From contig OY821745.1 of assembly GCA_963682055.1 (NCBI GenBank), positions 4,905,501 to 4,969,500 on the forward strand: a stretch of DNA of 64,000 nucleotides, in the 5' to 3' direction. The DNA comes from Primula veris. Taxonomy: Eukaryota > Streptophyta > Magnoliopsida > Ericales > Primulaceae. Under the pieces are notes generated by a model. It made no database searches and had not been told where the DNA came from. It worked only from the letters and a program-made list of their open reading frames with translations. This document shows positions 11,299 to 23,363 of the stretch, in pieces (positions within the stretch are counted from its first letter, which is position 1; each line of letters opens with the position of its first letter). The position numbers and the translations under genes are program-made.

Positions 11299-11306
11299 TA
11301 TTTATA
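11299..11306 (-). promoter_or_regulatory. TATA box of the antisense gene
   Basis: The minus strand reads TATAAATA, 136 bp upstream of the ATG at 11163. That leaves an untranslated leader of about 100 bases if transcription starts about 30 bp downstream. Just upstream is a direct repeat of ACCAGAAGGTGAAAAGAC (11314-11331 and 11336-11353, 22-bp period), a possible promoter element. This is inferred from sequence only. Confidence 0.65.
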
Positions 11307-11669
11307 GACCCCCACCAGAAGGTGAAAAGACATTTACCAGAAGGTGAAAAGACGCAACGGCTCATTGCACGAACTCCCACAAAGGACAGCCACTACTCAA
11401 CCCACGCCCTCCACGTGTACAATAAGGAGAGGTCGTCTGCCAAGTGTCACCCTTCAGCCGTTTTAGCATTAATGACATTGGAGAAACTGAAAAGACAGAG
11501 GCGGCGCCCCATAATTACGAAACTGGCATGCTCCACGTGTAAGAAATCCATGCATGGTTGAACACGTATCAAGAGACGAGTCGCGCCGAGGTGCCTCTAG
11601 ACAGCCAAATGTGAAGACAGAATGACCGGAGCCCCCGTAAAGTGAGGAAGGTACTCAACGACGACTCCG
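11307..11669. other. Promoter-side region of the antisense gene up to the 3' LTR
   Basis: About 360 bp between the antisense TATA box and the polypurine tract. It holds the 18-bp direct repeat described with the TATA box and CACGTG-type G-box motifs (CCACGTGTAC near 11411, TCCACGTGTAAG near 11532), common in plant promoters. No coding evidence. Confidence 0.45.
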
Positions 11670-11682
11670 GACAGGGAGCTGT
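11670..11682 (+). other. Polypurine tract before the 3' LTR
   Basis: GACAGGGAGCTGT ends directly at the 3' LTR start (11683). It is purine-rich and in the place where plus-strand DNA synthesis is primed. Confidence 0.6.
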
Positions 11683-12378
11683 TGGCGAGGGAATGTCAAT
11701 GTCCCCTCGTCCGGACCGATATCACCACAGAAAGAAACAATCCGGGGCCCTGTACAGCGGATGTATCATCACCCCGGCTCAATATCAAACGGGGTGAAGC
11801 TAGGCCGGTCCAAAGAAGCGTATCGAGTACGCTTCCCCAATTAATGCTGCTGACCCCCCCCTGGGGGACCCTCCTGGCGTTTCATCGACGTGGCCCAATC
11901 ACAGGCCACCTCCCTGTGGGCCCCGGAAGAGGACAGTACCCTTGTCAGAGTCATAAATGACCTGACGCCGTTGGATCAACATCTTACAGTACAGTGATCC
12001 AAGGGCTAATACGCCTCTGATCACACTATAAATACCCCCACTAATACCACTTAGAGGGGAGGCACAAATACAGAGAAGAGAGATAAAGCTTAAACAACCC
12101 GGACCCCCTGAACATCGTCCGTACCACTCGATACAACAACTTGTAACCGGCCCGGTCCCTCCCCCTAAACTATATTCCTACTTTCAGTTAACACCGATAC
12201 TGACTTGATCGTTGGAGAGGAAAAACCCGGTACCTACCCCGGGCCCCTGTTTGTTTCTTGCGCAGGCACGAAGACCACCTCGTCACCCTAGCCGACGTAT
12301 ATTACTCCGGATACCTTGGAAGATCGGAGCCGACGCGAATTGATTAAGCCGAGCTTGGGAAGAAAATCAGGCTCGCCA
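11683..12378 (+). repeat. 3' LTR of the Tat element
   Basis: 696 bp, the same length as the 5' LTR, with only two transitions between them (11785 and 12221). It is followed by the target duplication TCAGT at 12379-12383 and then sequence collinear with copy B from about 40096. A reading frame at 11682-11960 is not considered a gene. Confidence 0.97.
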
Positions 12379-12383
12379 TCAGT

Positions 12384-13312
12384 TTTCTTAACGATTGACT
12401 TAAATATACATAAACTCATCAATCATAGATAGTTACACGGCTCCCATTAACTTAATTAGTTGCATTAATGGGGACGGTATATCAAGTTACCATTTCAATG
12501 AAATTCCTAATTGTACCAAAACCAGTAAAGATCGATCAATCTTCGTAGTCGTACTAAGCCAATGGATGAGCAGTTCTTGAGCACATTTTGTTTGTTATTA
12601 AATCCAAGATACCATTTCAATGAAATTCCAATGTTTTTCTCTTCTTATTTTGCCAATAAAAGTAAACAAGCTTTCAGGGCCACATTTTAAATCTCACCCT
12701 GGACTTCAAAATGCTCAGGACCGGCCATGTTACTAATTTGGATGCTATAAAAAACAAAATTTACTCCAGAATTGCTTATCTGCTAACTTTATTTTGCTAG
12801 AAGATCGACCAATCTCTCCTAAATTTGTTACACATGAATTACATTTGAGAATTTCATAGACCACTTGAGCAGGGGCACAGGCTACGAGGGGCAAGGGGGT
12901 CCGGTACCAATAATGAAGTCAAAGCTCCATATATAAAGAACCTTTTAATTAAGTCACAAGGTCAATGATGGAAAAAAGCTTTTGCTTTATTGTTTTGCTC
13001 CACAGGTTAATTTTTGCTACATAAAGACAAGAAAAACATTTTATTTTATTAGAAATAGAATGTCAAGATTGGAAAATCAGATGAAAACATGTAAAATTAA
13101 ATGCCATCACCTTGACCTTGGTTCTTGTTGCTCGGTAAATTTGTTTTTTCCTCAAATTTCTTGGACATTTGATCGTATTTATGGAAATTCACAACAAATA
13201 AGAACCGAGATGGTGACTGGCATGAAAAATAGTCATGAATTAGGTATTTGTATTTATGGAAGTTATATTAAGTACCAGCAGTTAGTTTTTGATATCTACA
13301 GACGAGAAAAAC
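12384..13312. repeat. Copy A repeat sequence and outer inverted-repeat arm
   Basis: Non-coding. 12384-12910 matches 40101-40622. The part 12911-13349 is missing from copy B, where the flanks meet at a short shared CAA, so one copy lost or gained about 439 bp. The part from about 12905 to 13250 is an inverted copy of about 30200-30530. No gene recognised; the frame at 12982-13317 has no known features. Confidence 0.7.
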
Positions 13313-16290
13313 CTTAAATTATGATTATGTAGAATAAATACAAGAAATAGAACACCAAGTTAGCGGATCCGCTCAATTTGATGATGGTGAAGAACTAGAA
13401 TATTAAGGCTAACACGATCAATGATGATGATGATCATGGTCATGATCATGAACACGATCAATTTAATAGAGCTTCTCATTTGTGTAAAACAAATCGGACT
13501 TATATTTGTGTTTCTAAAAATCTATTAAAGTGATCAATGTTCATAACATTTCATCAAACTAATGATCACTAGGATTAAGATTGATGAAATGCTATGAACA
13601 CGATCAATTTAATAGAGCTTCTCATTCGTGTAAACCAAATCGGACTTATATTTGTTTTTCTAAACGTCTATCAAAGCGATCGTTGTTCATAACATTTCAT
13701 CAAAACAATTTGATTGATGAAATGCCATGAACACGATCAATTTGATTGAGTTTCAAGAAGTAGTGATGGACAATTGTATTATCTACCATCCATTTTTATA
13801 GTAGTCCATCTGAACTTTGTCAAATCAGAATTGCTTTTCTAATATTTTCTTTTGGAATGACAATTAATTCATCAACTGCAATTTTTAAGAAAATCAAATC
13901 TATTTAATAAGGGGGATGGAATATGTCAAATATTTTTTTGAAGTAATCGGTTTCTGTTTAATTGTGTTTCTTCTAATGGACAGTCATAATAGGTAAAGTA
14001 TTTCAGCCACAATAATCTTGGAATAAGTAGAAAGAAATCACATATTTCTAAAGTTGATCATTAGTTGCATTAATTTAGGGCCGTAAATGTAGGAAAACGA
14101 GCCGAACAGTGTTGTGTTCATATTCATGTTCGTGAACTGAAACACTTGTTGATGTTCAGTTTATTTTCATTTAAATACGAACGAACATTTGACGAACAAG
14201 AACCGATCGTTTGACTAGGCGAACACGAGTTGTTCGGGAACATCGATTTTCATTAATACAAAACATTTAATAATTAAAAAAATAGTAAATTTTCTTTCAT
14301 TTTAGAATATATTATAATTTATCATTTGTTATTATATTGTTTACTATGATAAATTTGTCTACAAATAACTAAATCGTTATTTAATTAATTTATTTGACAC
14401 TATAACATAATTTTTTCTTAGTTAATTTTAAGTTTATATATTTTATTAATGTACAAATTATTTTTTACATACATATAATTAATTACTTTAACGAGTTGAG
14501 CATTCAACAATAAAGTCGGTATATAAATTATTTTAATATGCATGAAATAATACAAACATATCATTAGTACTATTTTAGTATAAATAAGTTTATTAATTTG
14601 TAGTGATACTAGCTAGTTTTTGTTATATCATCTATTTATTTTTTATACGACTACGAGCTTAGACAAAATGAACAGAACCGTGTTCATGTTCAATTCAATT
14701 AATATACGAATGCTATATTCTGATTCATTACCATGTTCGTTTATTGAACCGAAACTTATCCGAGCCGAACACGAATAATCTCACGAATGGCTCATCTTAT
14801 TTACAGTCCTAGTTGCATTTACGGCGATCATATCTCAAGTACTGTGGCGGATGATCCTCAAGGTTCACTAGAGGGGACAAAATTGTTTGTGACAATAATT
14901 TAAATTTTTCGTTACTAGCACATCTTATAACTCATAAATATGTAATGTTGCAACTCAATACTTATATTGGCACGCATGGTTCAATCTTTTTTCGCATGAA
15001 ACGTTTTATATCTATACTATCACTATTCGGATCCATTTGTATAATTACACATTCTTATATACATGTATTTATTTTCTAAGAAACTTTTTTTAATTTTGTT
15101 CATTTCACATTTTGTATATATTAAAGTGGTACATGTATCTTATATTATATTATATTATGCTTACAAATTTGTATTTTTTTAAAAAAATATTTTTTATAGG
15201 TAACCTCCACTTAAAAATAATTTCATTATAGTAATAATTTCTCATGGTCGCAACGATATGATTGTTACATTAGAAATATGTAATTTTTTTCGACTTATTT
15301 CAATATTATTGTGGCTGAAATACTTTACTTATTCATGACTGTCCATTAGAAGAAACACAATTAAACATAAACCGATACTTCAAAAAAATATTTGACATAT
15401 TCCATGTCGCTTAATAAATATATTTGATTTTCTTAAAAATTGCAATTGAAGAATTAATTGTCATTCCAAAAGAAAATATTAGAAAAGCAATTCCGATTTG
15501 ACAAAGTTCAGATGGACTACTATAAAAAGGCGTGGTATATAATACAATTGTCCATCACTACTGCATAAAACTCAATCAAATTGACCGTGTTCATGCCATT
15601 TCATCAATCTTGATTTTGTTTGTTATTGTTTTGATGAAATGTTATGAACAATGATCACTTTAATTGACGTTTAGAAACACAAATATAAGTCCGATTTGGT
15701 TTATGCAAATGAAAAACTCTATTAAATTGATCGTGTCCTTAGCATTTTATCAATCTTAATCCTTGATGAAATATTATGAACATTGATCACTTTGATAGAT
15801 GTTTAGAAACACAAATATAAGTCCGATTTGATTTACACAAATGAGAAGCTCTATTAAATTGATCGTGTTCATGACATTTCATCAATATTAATCCTAGCGA
15901 TCAATAGTTTTGAAGAAATGTTATGAACAACGATCACTTTGGCAGACGTGTCGATAAAATATATAAAGACCTAATTATATTTTATGTAAATACCTACAAC
16001 ATAATCGTGTTCCTTCCGATTAACCGATTCTCTTTTTTTTGGTGAATTTCCATGAATAAACAAGAGAAGTAGTGTAAAGAGTAACAAGGACACAGGTTCA
16101 AAGTGATGTTTTTTTTTGTATGATGTTTTAAACTTTTTGTTAGCCTTAATTATATTCTAGCTCTTCATCATCATCAAATTGAGCGGATCCGCTAACTTGG
16201 TGTTCTATTTCTTGTATTTATTCTACATAATCATAATTTAAGGTTTTTCTCGTCTGTAGATATCAAAAACTAACTGCTGGTACTTAATAA
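13270..16290. repeat. Long inverted repeat with hAT-like element in the loop (copy A)
   Basis: The left arm (about 13270-14060) and right arm (about 15270-16290) are inverted copies. For example, the tract around AGCGGATCCGCT occurs at about 13360 and, inverted, at about 16180. The arms carry tandem modules in which TTTCATCAA and TTGATGAAA form short hairpins (13440-13740; 15588-15945). The loop contains the hAT-like element 14071-14810. Long inverted repeats built of tandem subrepeats resemble foldback-type transposons. Copy B has the same structure at about 40621-44200. No protein-coding evidence. Confidence 0.7.
14071..14810. mobile_element. hAT-like non-autonomous element (copy A)
   Basis: This 740-bp element is flanked by the 8-bp direct repeat AGTTGCAT (14063-14070, 14811-14818). 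An empty version of the site appears inverted at about 29600, where ACTAATCAACTTTAG runs on without it. Its ends carry imperfect inverted sequences (AGGGCCGTAAAT and ATTTACAGTCCT). Inside both ends are repeated GAGCCGAACA/GTTCG motifs, as in subterminal regions of hAT elements. No transposase frame. An orthologous copy lies at 41351-42091. Confidence 0.65.
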
Positions 16291-16474
16291 CTGTGCAAAT
16301 GCTTCTTAGTACTGAATTTGGACAAAATCTGTATTCTTTTGTAAGAATACTTCTACTGCATTCATTCAGATATAATTGCCAATTTATATTTGAGTGTAAA
16401 GTTGGGTTTAATATTAATACATATTTAAGTTAACAGTTAGATCTCCGGTTAAGAACCTTTCGAAATGGTGAGGG

Positions 16475-18558
16475 TGTCACGCCCCGGATTTTGTAGTACC
16501 CGAGTTGTGAATATAATTAAATGAGTTTTAAATCAAAATGCAATAAAAGGAAATTTCAATCATTTCAATCTATATTTATAGAACCATATAGTAAATTCAG
16601 GTACGCCGATTATCACATCCGGTAGATCAATTAAATAAGGGTAGCCAACGATCTCCACATATGATAACACAAGTAAAATGAGTTCTCAGTAAAATTATAA
16701 AATTCGACATGACATTTACCTTATTATTTGTTTCCATAAATTATAAAATTCGACATGACATTTACGTTATTATTTTTTTCCATAAAGATAAATATATTCA
16801 CAACAATACGATATAAATAAACAAAAGTCATCAACGTAATCATAACAAAAATCTAACTAAGATTAAATACCATACAACCCAGGTAACGCTACAATAATTA
16901 TAATCACGATTTTAAAAAAAATTAAGGTGCGAATATATACAAGTGCATTAATTAAAGGGCACAAGGCTTCCTATTGAAATAGTCTAACGTGCTCCCGACA
17001 TGTGTAGGCCAAATACTCACGAGCAAGCAACTCTACAGTTAGCGCACATGTATATCGATAAAGAACAAAATATAAAAAAAAAAAAAAAAAAAAAAAAAGG
17101 AGGTAAGAAAATAATCTTACTTTAAAAGCGGCGCGTGGCTCTAAACACGCACATCTAAATCTAACAAGGCAAATACAACATCAACAAGTCACGAAATCAC
17201 ATATCATGTCAACATACTAAACTAACACCAGGAAATAAATATATAAAAAGATAATTAGTATAATGTCCAATATACTCAGTAATCAAACGGTTGTATAATT
17301 TAAATATCTAAAATTTACACCACACACAATCTAAAATAAGTACATGAGCGAATCCACCATGCATTTGACTGTAGGAATCCACCATCTAACAGTCAAACAC
17401 ACGAAATTCACTTGACTGTAGTAATTCACCGTCTATCAGCCAAGCACACAAAACCACTAGACTATAGAAATCCACCATCTAACAGTCACACACACAACAC
17501 CAGACTGTGGGAATCCACCATATATAATTCGCCGCAAGTAAAGATCGGATCAATTTCATCCTCTTATCGAAATAAACGAGAGATTGTTTGTAAACCGCCA
17601 ATTAAACCACCAACTAAACCCATGAAAGGAAAGGTACGGACCTCTGAAAAATTCCTAAAAAAAACCCTACAATATAATAATCAAAAGGTACGAATAAATT
17701 AAAGTATTTATTTTTGTATTAATTAAAAACCCTGAAAAGGCTTACACAAGTAGATAGATCTCGATGAGTAGGTTAAGAAAACACATTGGATCATAAGAAA
17801 CGGATACCCAATGACCAATTAATAGACTCCCAAAAACCCACCCTAAACCCAAAAACGCCACCACATCCGCCACTTCCTGCCATGATGATCACGGTGGAGG
17901 AATCCACTTCTTCCGATATGATCTCTCATATTGTCACCAGGCGCCGCTGGTCTCTCTCGTCGCTCTTTGTCTTCTCTCTCATCATATGTAACTATATGTG
18001 TATATATATATTTGATGTATGTATGTATATGTACATAGTATGTGCGGCTATTCATGTATGACATAAATCTCGTAATATATTTTATTTTGAACATAATATT
18101 CAGATCTGATATTATTTATTGTAGTTATACATGTTAAAAGGAATTGTTAATTAATTTAGGCTACATCCGTAATTAGGAAAATATAGTGACGATAAATTGT
18201 TAATTAATTAGATTAGGCACATTGCTAATTATTAAAATAGAGTGAGAGTATTTTTCTAAAAATTGGTCAAAATTTGACAGACTCAACTTTTTTTGAGTTT
18301 GCTTATATTAATAGTATGATTTGTAGATGTACATAGTATGAGCGGCTATGCATGTATATAAGTATTAGGTTTTAGATTTTAATTCAATTACCATCCAAGT
18401 CTAGATAATTAGTACTTATAGAAACAATATCCAATATAATTACACTTTAATACATTATTTCAAGTTAAAACAAACGCCATTACACCCAATATATATTAAC
18501 ATCACTAACAAAATCATTAATAGAAAATAATAAATATAGAAATTTTTGAGTCGTTACA
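16475..18558 (-). mobile_element. Solo LTR, Ty3/gypsy-like (copy A)
   Basis: 2084 bp beginning TGTCACGCCCCGG and ending GAGTCGTTACA, so TG...CA on either strand. The likely orientation is minus (TGTAACGACTC... to ...CCGGGGCGTGACA), by analogy to plant chromovirus LTRs. It is flanked by GAGGG (16470-16474) and GAGAG (18559-18563), a target duplication with one mismatch. A partial third copy at about 32960 shows the uninterrupted flank. It holds an A-run at 17070-17098 and short tandem repeats at 17360-17525. The frames at 17412, 17786 and 17843 are not considered genes. Confidence 0.75.
17360..17525. repeat. Short tandem repeats inside the solo LTR
   Basis: About four imperfect units containing GACTGTAGGAATCCACCATC spaced some 45-50 bp apart. 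The copy B LTR carries a similar array at 45255-45390. Confidence 0.7.
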
Positions 18559-19364
18559 GAGAGTATGAATAAGTTAATGTCCAAATGAGTTAAAGAGTCT
18601 AATCGCCAATCTGAAAATATTTTTTTTCTGAAATGGTGTATAATAAGGGTATCAGTACCCTCTCTGTTTTGTAAAATGGAATTACTTGTTTTCAGATTTT
18701 TTTGTTTGTTCTGACACAGTTTTTAACACGCTTGAACTGCAAACTAATGCATCGGAAGAACCAGCTCTGTACTAGTGATTATAAATTTATAGTCTGTTTG
18801 AAAATTCACAATAAGACTATGTTTTATACTTTTATCTGGGAAAAAAAGTTGTTTACTACCTTGCTTTTTATTATAATAGTTTGCAACATTTAAATTTGAA
18901 CAATTTGGGCCCCAAAATATAAATTTTCATTCACTTAGGGGACCGGGACTAGTGTTTAACAAAATAATAAAATTATAGTCACATTGTCTCGTTATCACAT
19001 AGTGAGTGCAACCGTATCAAATCTCCAAATATGAGATATATTGAGTGTAATTTCGTCAATTTATTCTCTCGAGCCCTTAATTATACGAAAATTGATAAGT
19101 TAGTACCCAAATTAGAAAACTTTTACATTGGATACTAAATTGGTAAAGGTCAATTACAGAGTACTAAATAGTATTTTTTCCATTTTTTCTATAATAGTGA
19201 TTATGTACAAGCAGTTTATAAACTGTGAAGTGATCATCGTTTCAGTGTTTTCCTTGATTAATATGCATATTCGTTTTTCATATTAAAGATCGTCTGGTAA
19301 ATCATCTTTATGACAATGAATTCTTGGAAAAAAATTTGATTTTTATTTTGGCACAAACATATCC
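18559..19364. repeat. Copy A repeat sequence, non-coding
   Basis: Collinear with 46677-47478 of copy B. Parts recur as a diverged third copy at about 32960-33380. AT-rich, and no gene recognised. Confidence 0.65.
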
Positions 19365-19653
19365 TGTAACGACCCGGCCCTACGGACCGAACCGCTATGC
19401 CCATATCAACAATATTGTCCGCTTTGGCACAACTTCCCAGGGGGGTCACCCATCCTGGTACTACTCCACGTTAAGCATGCTTAACTGTGGAGTTCCGTCC
19501 TCGCTATTGTGCCGCACGGCTTTAAAAGGCCTTGTTGATAGGAAATGGATCTTTAAGCTCATATCTCACGAGTACTCTCATATCTGGGCGATGTGGGACT
19601 GACGCACAACACCGCACCACAGAATTTCCTTCCTGGAAATCTGGGTCGTCACA
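19365..19653 (-). repeat. 3' LTR of the Cassandra element, with 5S-like domain
   Basis: 289 bp, TGTGACG...GTTACA on the minus strand. The 5S-like part covers about 19421-19520 and includes the GGATGGGTGACC and GGAGTAGTACC stretches of 5S rRNA on the minus strand. It differs from the other LTR at a handful of positions. Confidence 0.88.
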
Positions 19654-19763
19654 ATCACCCTCCCTTTAGGCACGACGTCCTCGTCGGGCACGTTGTCGTT
19701 CAGGGGCACACACACACGTGCTAGTCCCCACATTTCCGGCCAGATAGAGGCTCTGATACCACC

Positions 19764-20054
19764 TGCAACGACCCGGCCCTACGGACCGAACCGCTACGCC
19801 CATATCAACAATATTGTCCGCTTTGGCACAACTTCCCAGGAGGGTCACCCATCCTGGTACTACTCCACGTTAAGCACGCTTAACTGTGGAGTTCCGTCCT
19901 CGCTATTGTGCCGTACGGCTTTAAAAGGCCTTGTTGATAGGAAATGGATCTTTAAGCTCATATACCACACGAGTACTCTCATATCTGGGCGATGTGGGAC
20001 TGACGCACAACACCGCACCACAGAATTTCCTTCCTGGAAATCTGGGTCGTCACA
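19764..20054 (-). repeat. 5' LTR of the Cassandra element, with 5S-like domain
   Basis: 291 bp. The 5S-like domain covers about 19820-19920 on the minus strand, and an RNA polymerase III promoter role is known for this family. The 5' position follows from the primer site at 19750-19761. Not a functional 5S gene. Confidence 0.88.
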
Positions 20055-20059
20055 TATCC

Positions 20060-22253
20060 AATTTCACATGCACAAGCTACAACTATTTACCCATTTGGAG
20101 AAAGAGAACAATTTTGAAAATCATTGCCAAACATTCAACAAAGTTAATAAACTCGACACACCTTAAACTAATGGGTTGACTTTACTAACTTGGATTCAAT
20201 AATAAACAAAATATACTCAAGAAATGCTCATCGACTGGCTTAGTACGACCACAAAGATTGATCAATCTTTACCAGCTTTGGTACAATTAGGAATTTCATT
20301 GAAATGGTAACTTGAGATAGGGTCCCCATTAATGCAGCTAATCAAGTTAATGGGGACCGTGTACTATTTAGGGTTGCTGAGTTTAGGTATAAAACACAAT
20401 GAGGAACGTGTACTATCTCAAATTGAAATGTAATGAATACTGATCACTTTGATAGACGTTTCGAAACATGTATATATCTGATTCGGTTGTGCAAATGTGA
20501 AGCTGTTTCAAATTGGTCGTGTTCATAGCATGTCATCAATTTCAATCATGTTTATCATTAGTTTGATGAAATGCCATGCACAACGATCACTTTGATAGAC
20601 GTACTAAAAACACAAATAGAGTTACAATGCAAATAACAAATTAATGATTATTTTCATGCGAGTCACCATCTTGGTTCTTATTTGTTGTAAATATCCATGA
20701 AAACGATCAAATATGTAAGAAATTTGAGGAGAAAATAAATTTAACGAGAAATAAGAACACAAGATCAAGGTGTTAGTGTTTAATTTTACAGTATCTTTAC
20801 ATCTGATTTACCGGTCTTGACATTCTATTTCTAACATTATCAAATGAGCAAATGAGCAATGGGCCAAGATAGAGCAAATGAGCAATGACATTTACTCGTT
20901 TCCTTATATCACCAATTTAACTTAAATATATAATATTTTAAAGTTATACACGCATAAGTTTACTTATCCATTAACTTAAATATACATAAACTCAAATATT
21001 ATTTCTCCAATACAAGGGATTAAGGTGATCCCTCATAATTAAAAAAAGTAATTTATTTCTCTTATTCTCTCTTCTTTATTGTACTCTCTATATAAAAAGT
21101 AATAAAATAAGAAAAAAGATGAGTTATATATAGTTGTAATAGAGAAATTAATAATAAAACCAATAATTTGTATAAAACGAAACGTTTGCTCATGAATTGT
21201 AAAAGTCTTTTCTTTTTTACTTTAAATCTGAGAAAACGTTTAAGTCATTTGATGCGGTTGCTCTTATCACCTGTCGAATCTTTGGATGGGATATCAAAAA
21301 GCTCGTTCCATGTATGGAAAATTGTTGTTTTTATTTCTTCAACAATAATGTCTTTGGATTCTGGTCGTAAGAGAACAGAAGTCGCTTTGTTCTATTCTAT
21401 TCCATATGTATTTACAATCTAATCTCTGTCTGAATGGTAAAACTTTTGTGCCTTAACATTTGGTCGCGGATTAAAGTCTCCTTGCCTGAATTTTTCTCTG
21501 TTTTTTTTCTTTTAAAAATAATGATTAAGAGGTTGTGAAATTTGAACCTTCATCTATATCATTCTATTATAATAAGTCAAAACAAGTCAAATGAGTCTGT
21601 CCAATTTAGATATTTTTTTCAAAAATAGTCTTATATTTTTTTATTAATTAACATATTAATTAGTTTCATAAAAAATAAAAATTAATTACACTTTTTCTCT
21701 CTTTTTAACCACACAAAATTTCTTATATACTATATTTTTTTCTCTAAATATTTGTATCATCGTTACAATTCATATTATATTTTTTTTCTTATATCTTATA
21801 TATTTTTTTTACTCTACATCTGTATCTTCATTATAATTTTTAGTGTATCACACGCAACGCATGTGTATCGTTTTACATATATGTAAAGAAACAAAAAAAT
21901 TACCATAAGACCTATTATATGTCCTAAATTTTTAATTCTCACAATCTCAACTTCAAATTTTGTCCCTCTTTATTTTGAGTTGAGGATCCGCCCGTGCATT
22001 CGTGCTATACGAAAATGAAATAATAATCATTTCCATAAAAGTTGAAATCAATAAAATAGCATATGAGATGAATTCCCAAGAATAGAAAGGTGAAATCTTA
22101 TTCAAACATGAAAAAAAAAAGAAGTAAAACCTTGCGGTGGCTATTAGATTTCAACAAGAACAAGGGTTTCTGATGAATTATGTTTTTATTGTTTGAAAGT
22201 GTGGCAGGAATTAGGTTATTTGTACCCCTTGTGTCGCCAGCTAGTTCATCCAC
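20060..22253. repeat. Copy A repeat sequence, non-coding
   Basis: Collinear with 47480-50571 of copy B, which has an extra solo LTR (47839-48958). The copies diverge at about 21420-21880, where A and B carry different unrelated AT-rich stretches. Hairpin-type modules recur at 20400-20600. The short frame at 21168-21422 has a related frame in copy B (49838-50071) but no recognisable domain, and I do not call it a gene. Confidence 0.6.
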
Positions 22254-22258
22254 GGTTT

Positions 22259-22784
22259 TGTTGGGTACGTTGTAAATAAATACAATAATTTCTACGTAAA
22301 AGAAATGGACAAATAAACAGAAAATAGTTTCCTCAAATATATAAATATCAATTACAAGATTTAACATAAAATAATGTAAATGATACCGAAATGGACTAAA
22401 GTCCGAGACGAGGTAACTGCAAGCAGTTTCCCTTAAACGATATTTGCCCCGCCACCTCTGCTTCTGGCTAAATGGGGCACTTCGTTCCCAAGGTACAACG
22501 TCTATCACATGTGACTCGGCGGAAACGGCACCGAGCCACGGTCGGGCCGTTGGTGGTGCGGTACTCTCTCTCTATATGTATGCATGTGTGTTTGTGTGTG
22601 AATGTGTATGTTATGACATGTATTTTCTTTTTCATGGAAAAGCCTATGAAAAGTGATGAAAGACCATCATATTTATGCCAAGTTTGTAACTCATGAAAGC
22701 CATCAATATGGGGGAGAATGAATGGTTTTGTAACCACTAAAAAAAAATAGCATTCACTCCATAAAACCATTAGTTTTACCAACA
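22259..22784 (-). repeat. 3' LTR of the copy A Copia-type element
   Basis: 526 bp and apparently identical to 27936-28461. The polypurine tract is at 22785-22796 (plus strand ATCCCCCACAT). The TG/GT-rich microsatellite at about 22583-22620 and the overlapping frames in this LTR are not genes. Confidence 0.92.
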
Positions 22785-23363
22785 ATCCCCCACATGAATG
22801 CGATCTAAAACATGCAACGTGCAACTAAATGCAATCGAGAGAACCACGAGAATTCACTGCATAAGGACAGGTAGCGCGCGCCTTGAACCTGCCATAGTGA
22901 TGTAAAATCTGATATGCTACTATTGGGTAGCCTTGAAGCCTTGAACCCTTTAGCGTTTGTGCATACCAGGATAATACTCACATAGTGTCCTCTCTACACC
23001 ACTTACTAAGCCCTTTGGTTGTTGTCCATATTTGGCCCTGGACTGCCTTGGCAAATTCAACCGAGTGCTCTAGTGATTTAGCCCTAGATCATCACATAGT
23101 ATCGGCCATACACACTCGTTATAGGTGATTTTCAAGTCAAGGGTGTCCTGACTCACCCCACTCGACCTTCGAGATACTTGATTCATTAAGAGCCTCATGC
23201 TCACCCTTAAAATGGTACAGGTCTATCACTCTTTCATCATAGAAATGGGTTGAGAACTTATGTTCTCGAGTGCTTTGTTCGGTTACCCGCACAATTCAGT
23301 TTCCCATTGAACCCGAGACTGAAGTTTCCAGTTCAGGTTGGGTTACCTATGCGAAGGTTTCCA

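Larger units (their letters stand above)
2621..12378 (+). mobile_element. Ty3/gypsy LTR retrotransposon, Tat lineage, 9758 bp
   Basis: A complete LTR-to-LTR element with 696-bp LTRs (TGGCGAG...CTCGCCA), 5-bp TCAGT target duplications, a TGGCGCC-type primer site, gag, protease start, two RNase H domains and integrase, a 3' tandem repeat array and an antisense gene. Dual RNase H, no chromodomain after integrase, and an extra antisense gene between pol and the 3' LTR are known hallmarks of Tat-lineage elements such as RIRE2 and Retand. The RT core is deleted and integrase is frameshifted, so it cannot move on its own. The LTRs differ at only two positions, so insertion was recent and presumably helped in trans. 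Confidence 0.95.
19365..20054 (-). mobile_element. Cassandra-type TRIM retrotransposon
   Basis: A 690-bp element with LTRs at 19365-19653 and 19764-20054 and only 110 bp between them, flanked by the 5-bp duplication TATCC (19360-19364, 20055-20059). Copy B at about 47465-47485 has the empty site. On the minus strand the primer site TGGTATCAGAGC (19750-19761), the complement of initiator tRNA-Met, lies two bases after the 5' LTR, and a polypurine tract (AAAGGGAGGGTGAT) precedes the 3' LTR. Both LTRs carry a 5S rRNA-like domain on the minus strand. These traits define Cassandra, known from many vascular plants. It encodes no protein and depends on others to move. Confidence 0.92.

Noticed and set aside
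19421..19920. 5S rRNA genes
   Set aside because: Only part of the 5S sequence is conserved and both copies sit inside TRIM LTRs, so they are not host 5S genes.
19324..20166. Open frames with GGHPSWYYSTLS
   Set aside because: These are read through the antisense of the 5S-like domain of the Cassandra LTRs, which encode no protein.
22444..22824. Overlapping frames in the Copia LTR, also at 28121-28459 and 51114-51500
   Set aside because: They sit in LTRs, are repeated only because the LTR is repeated, and have no family match.
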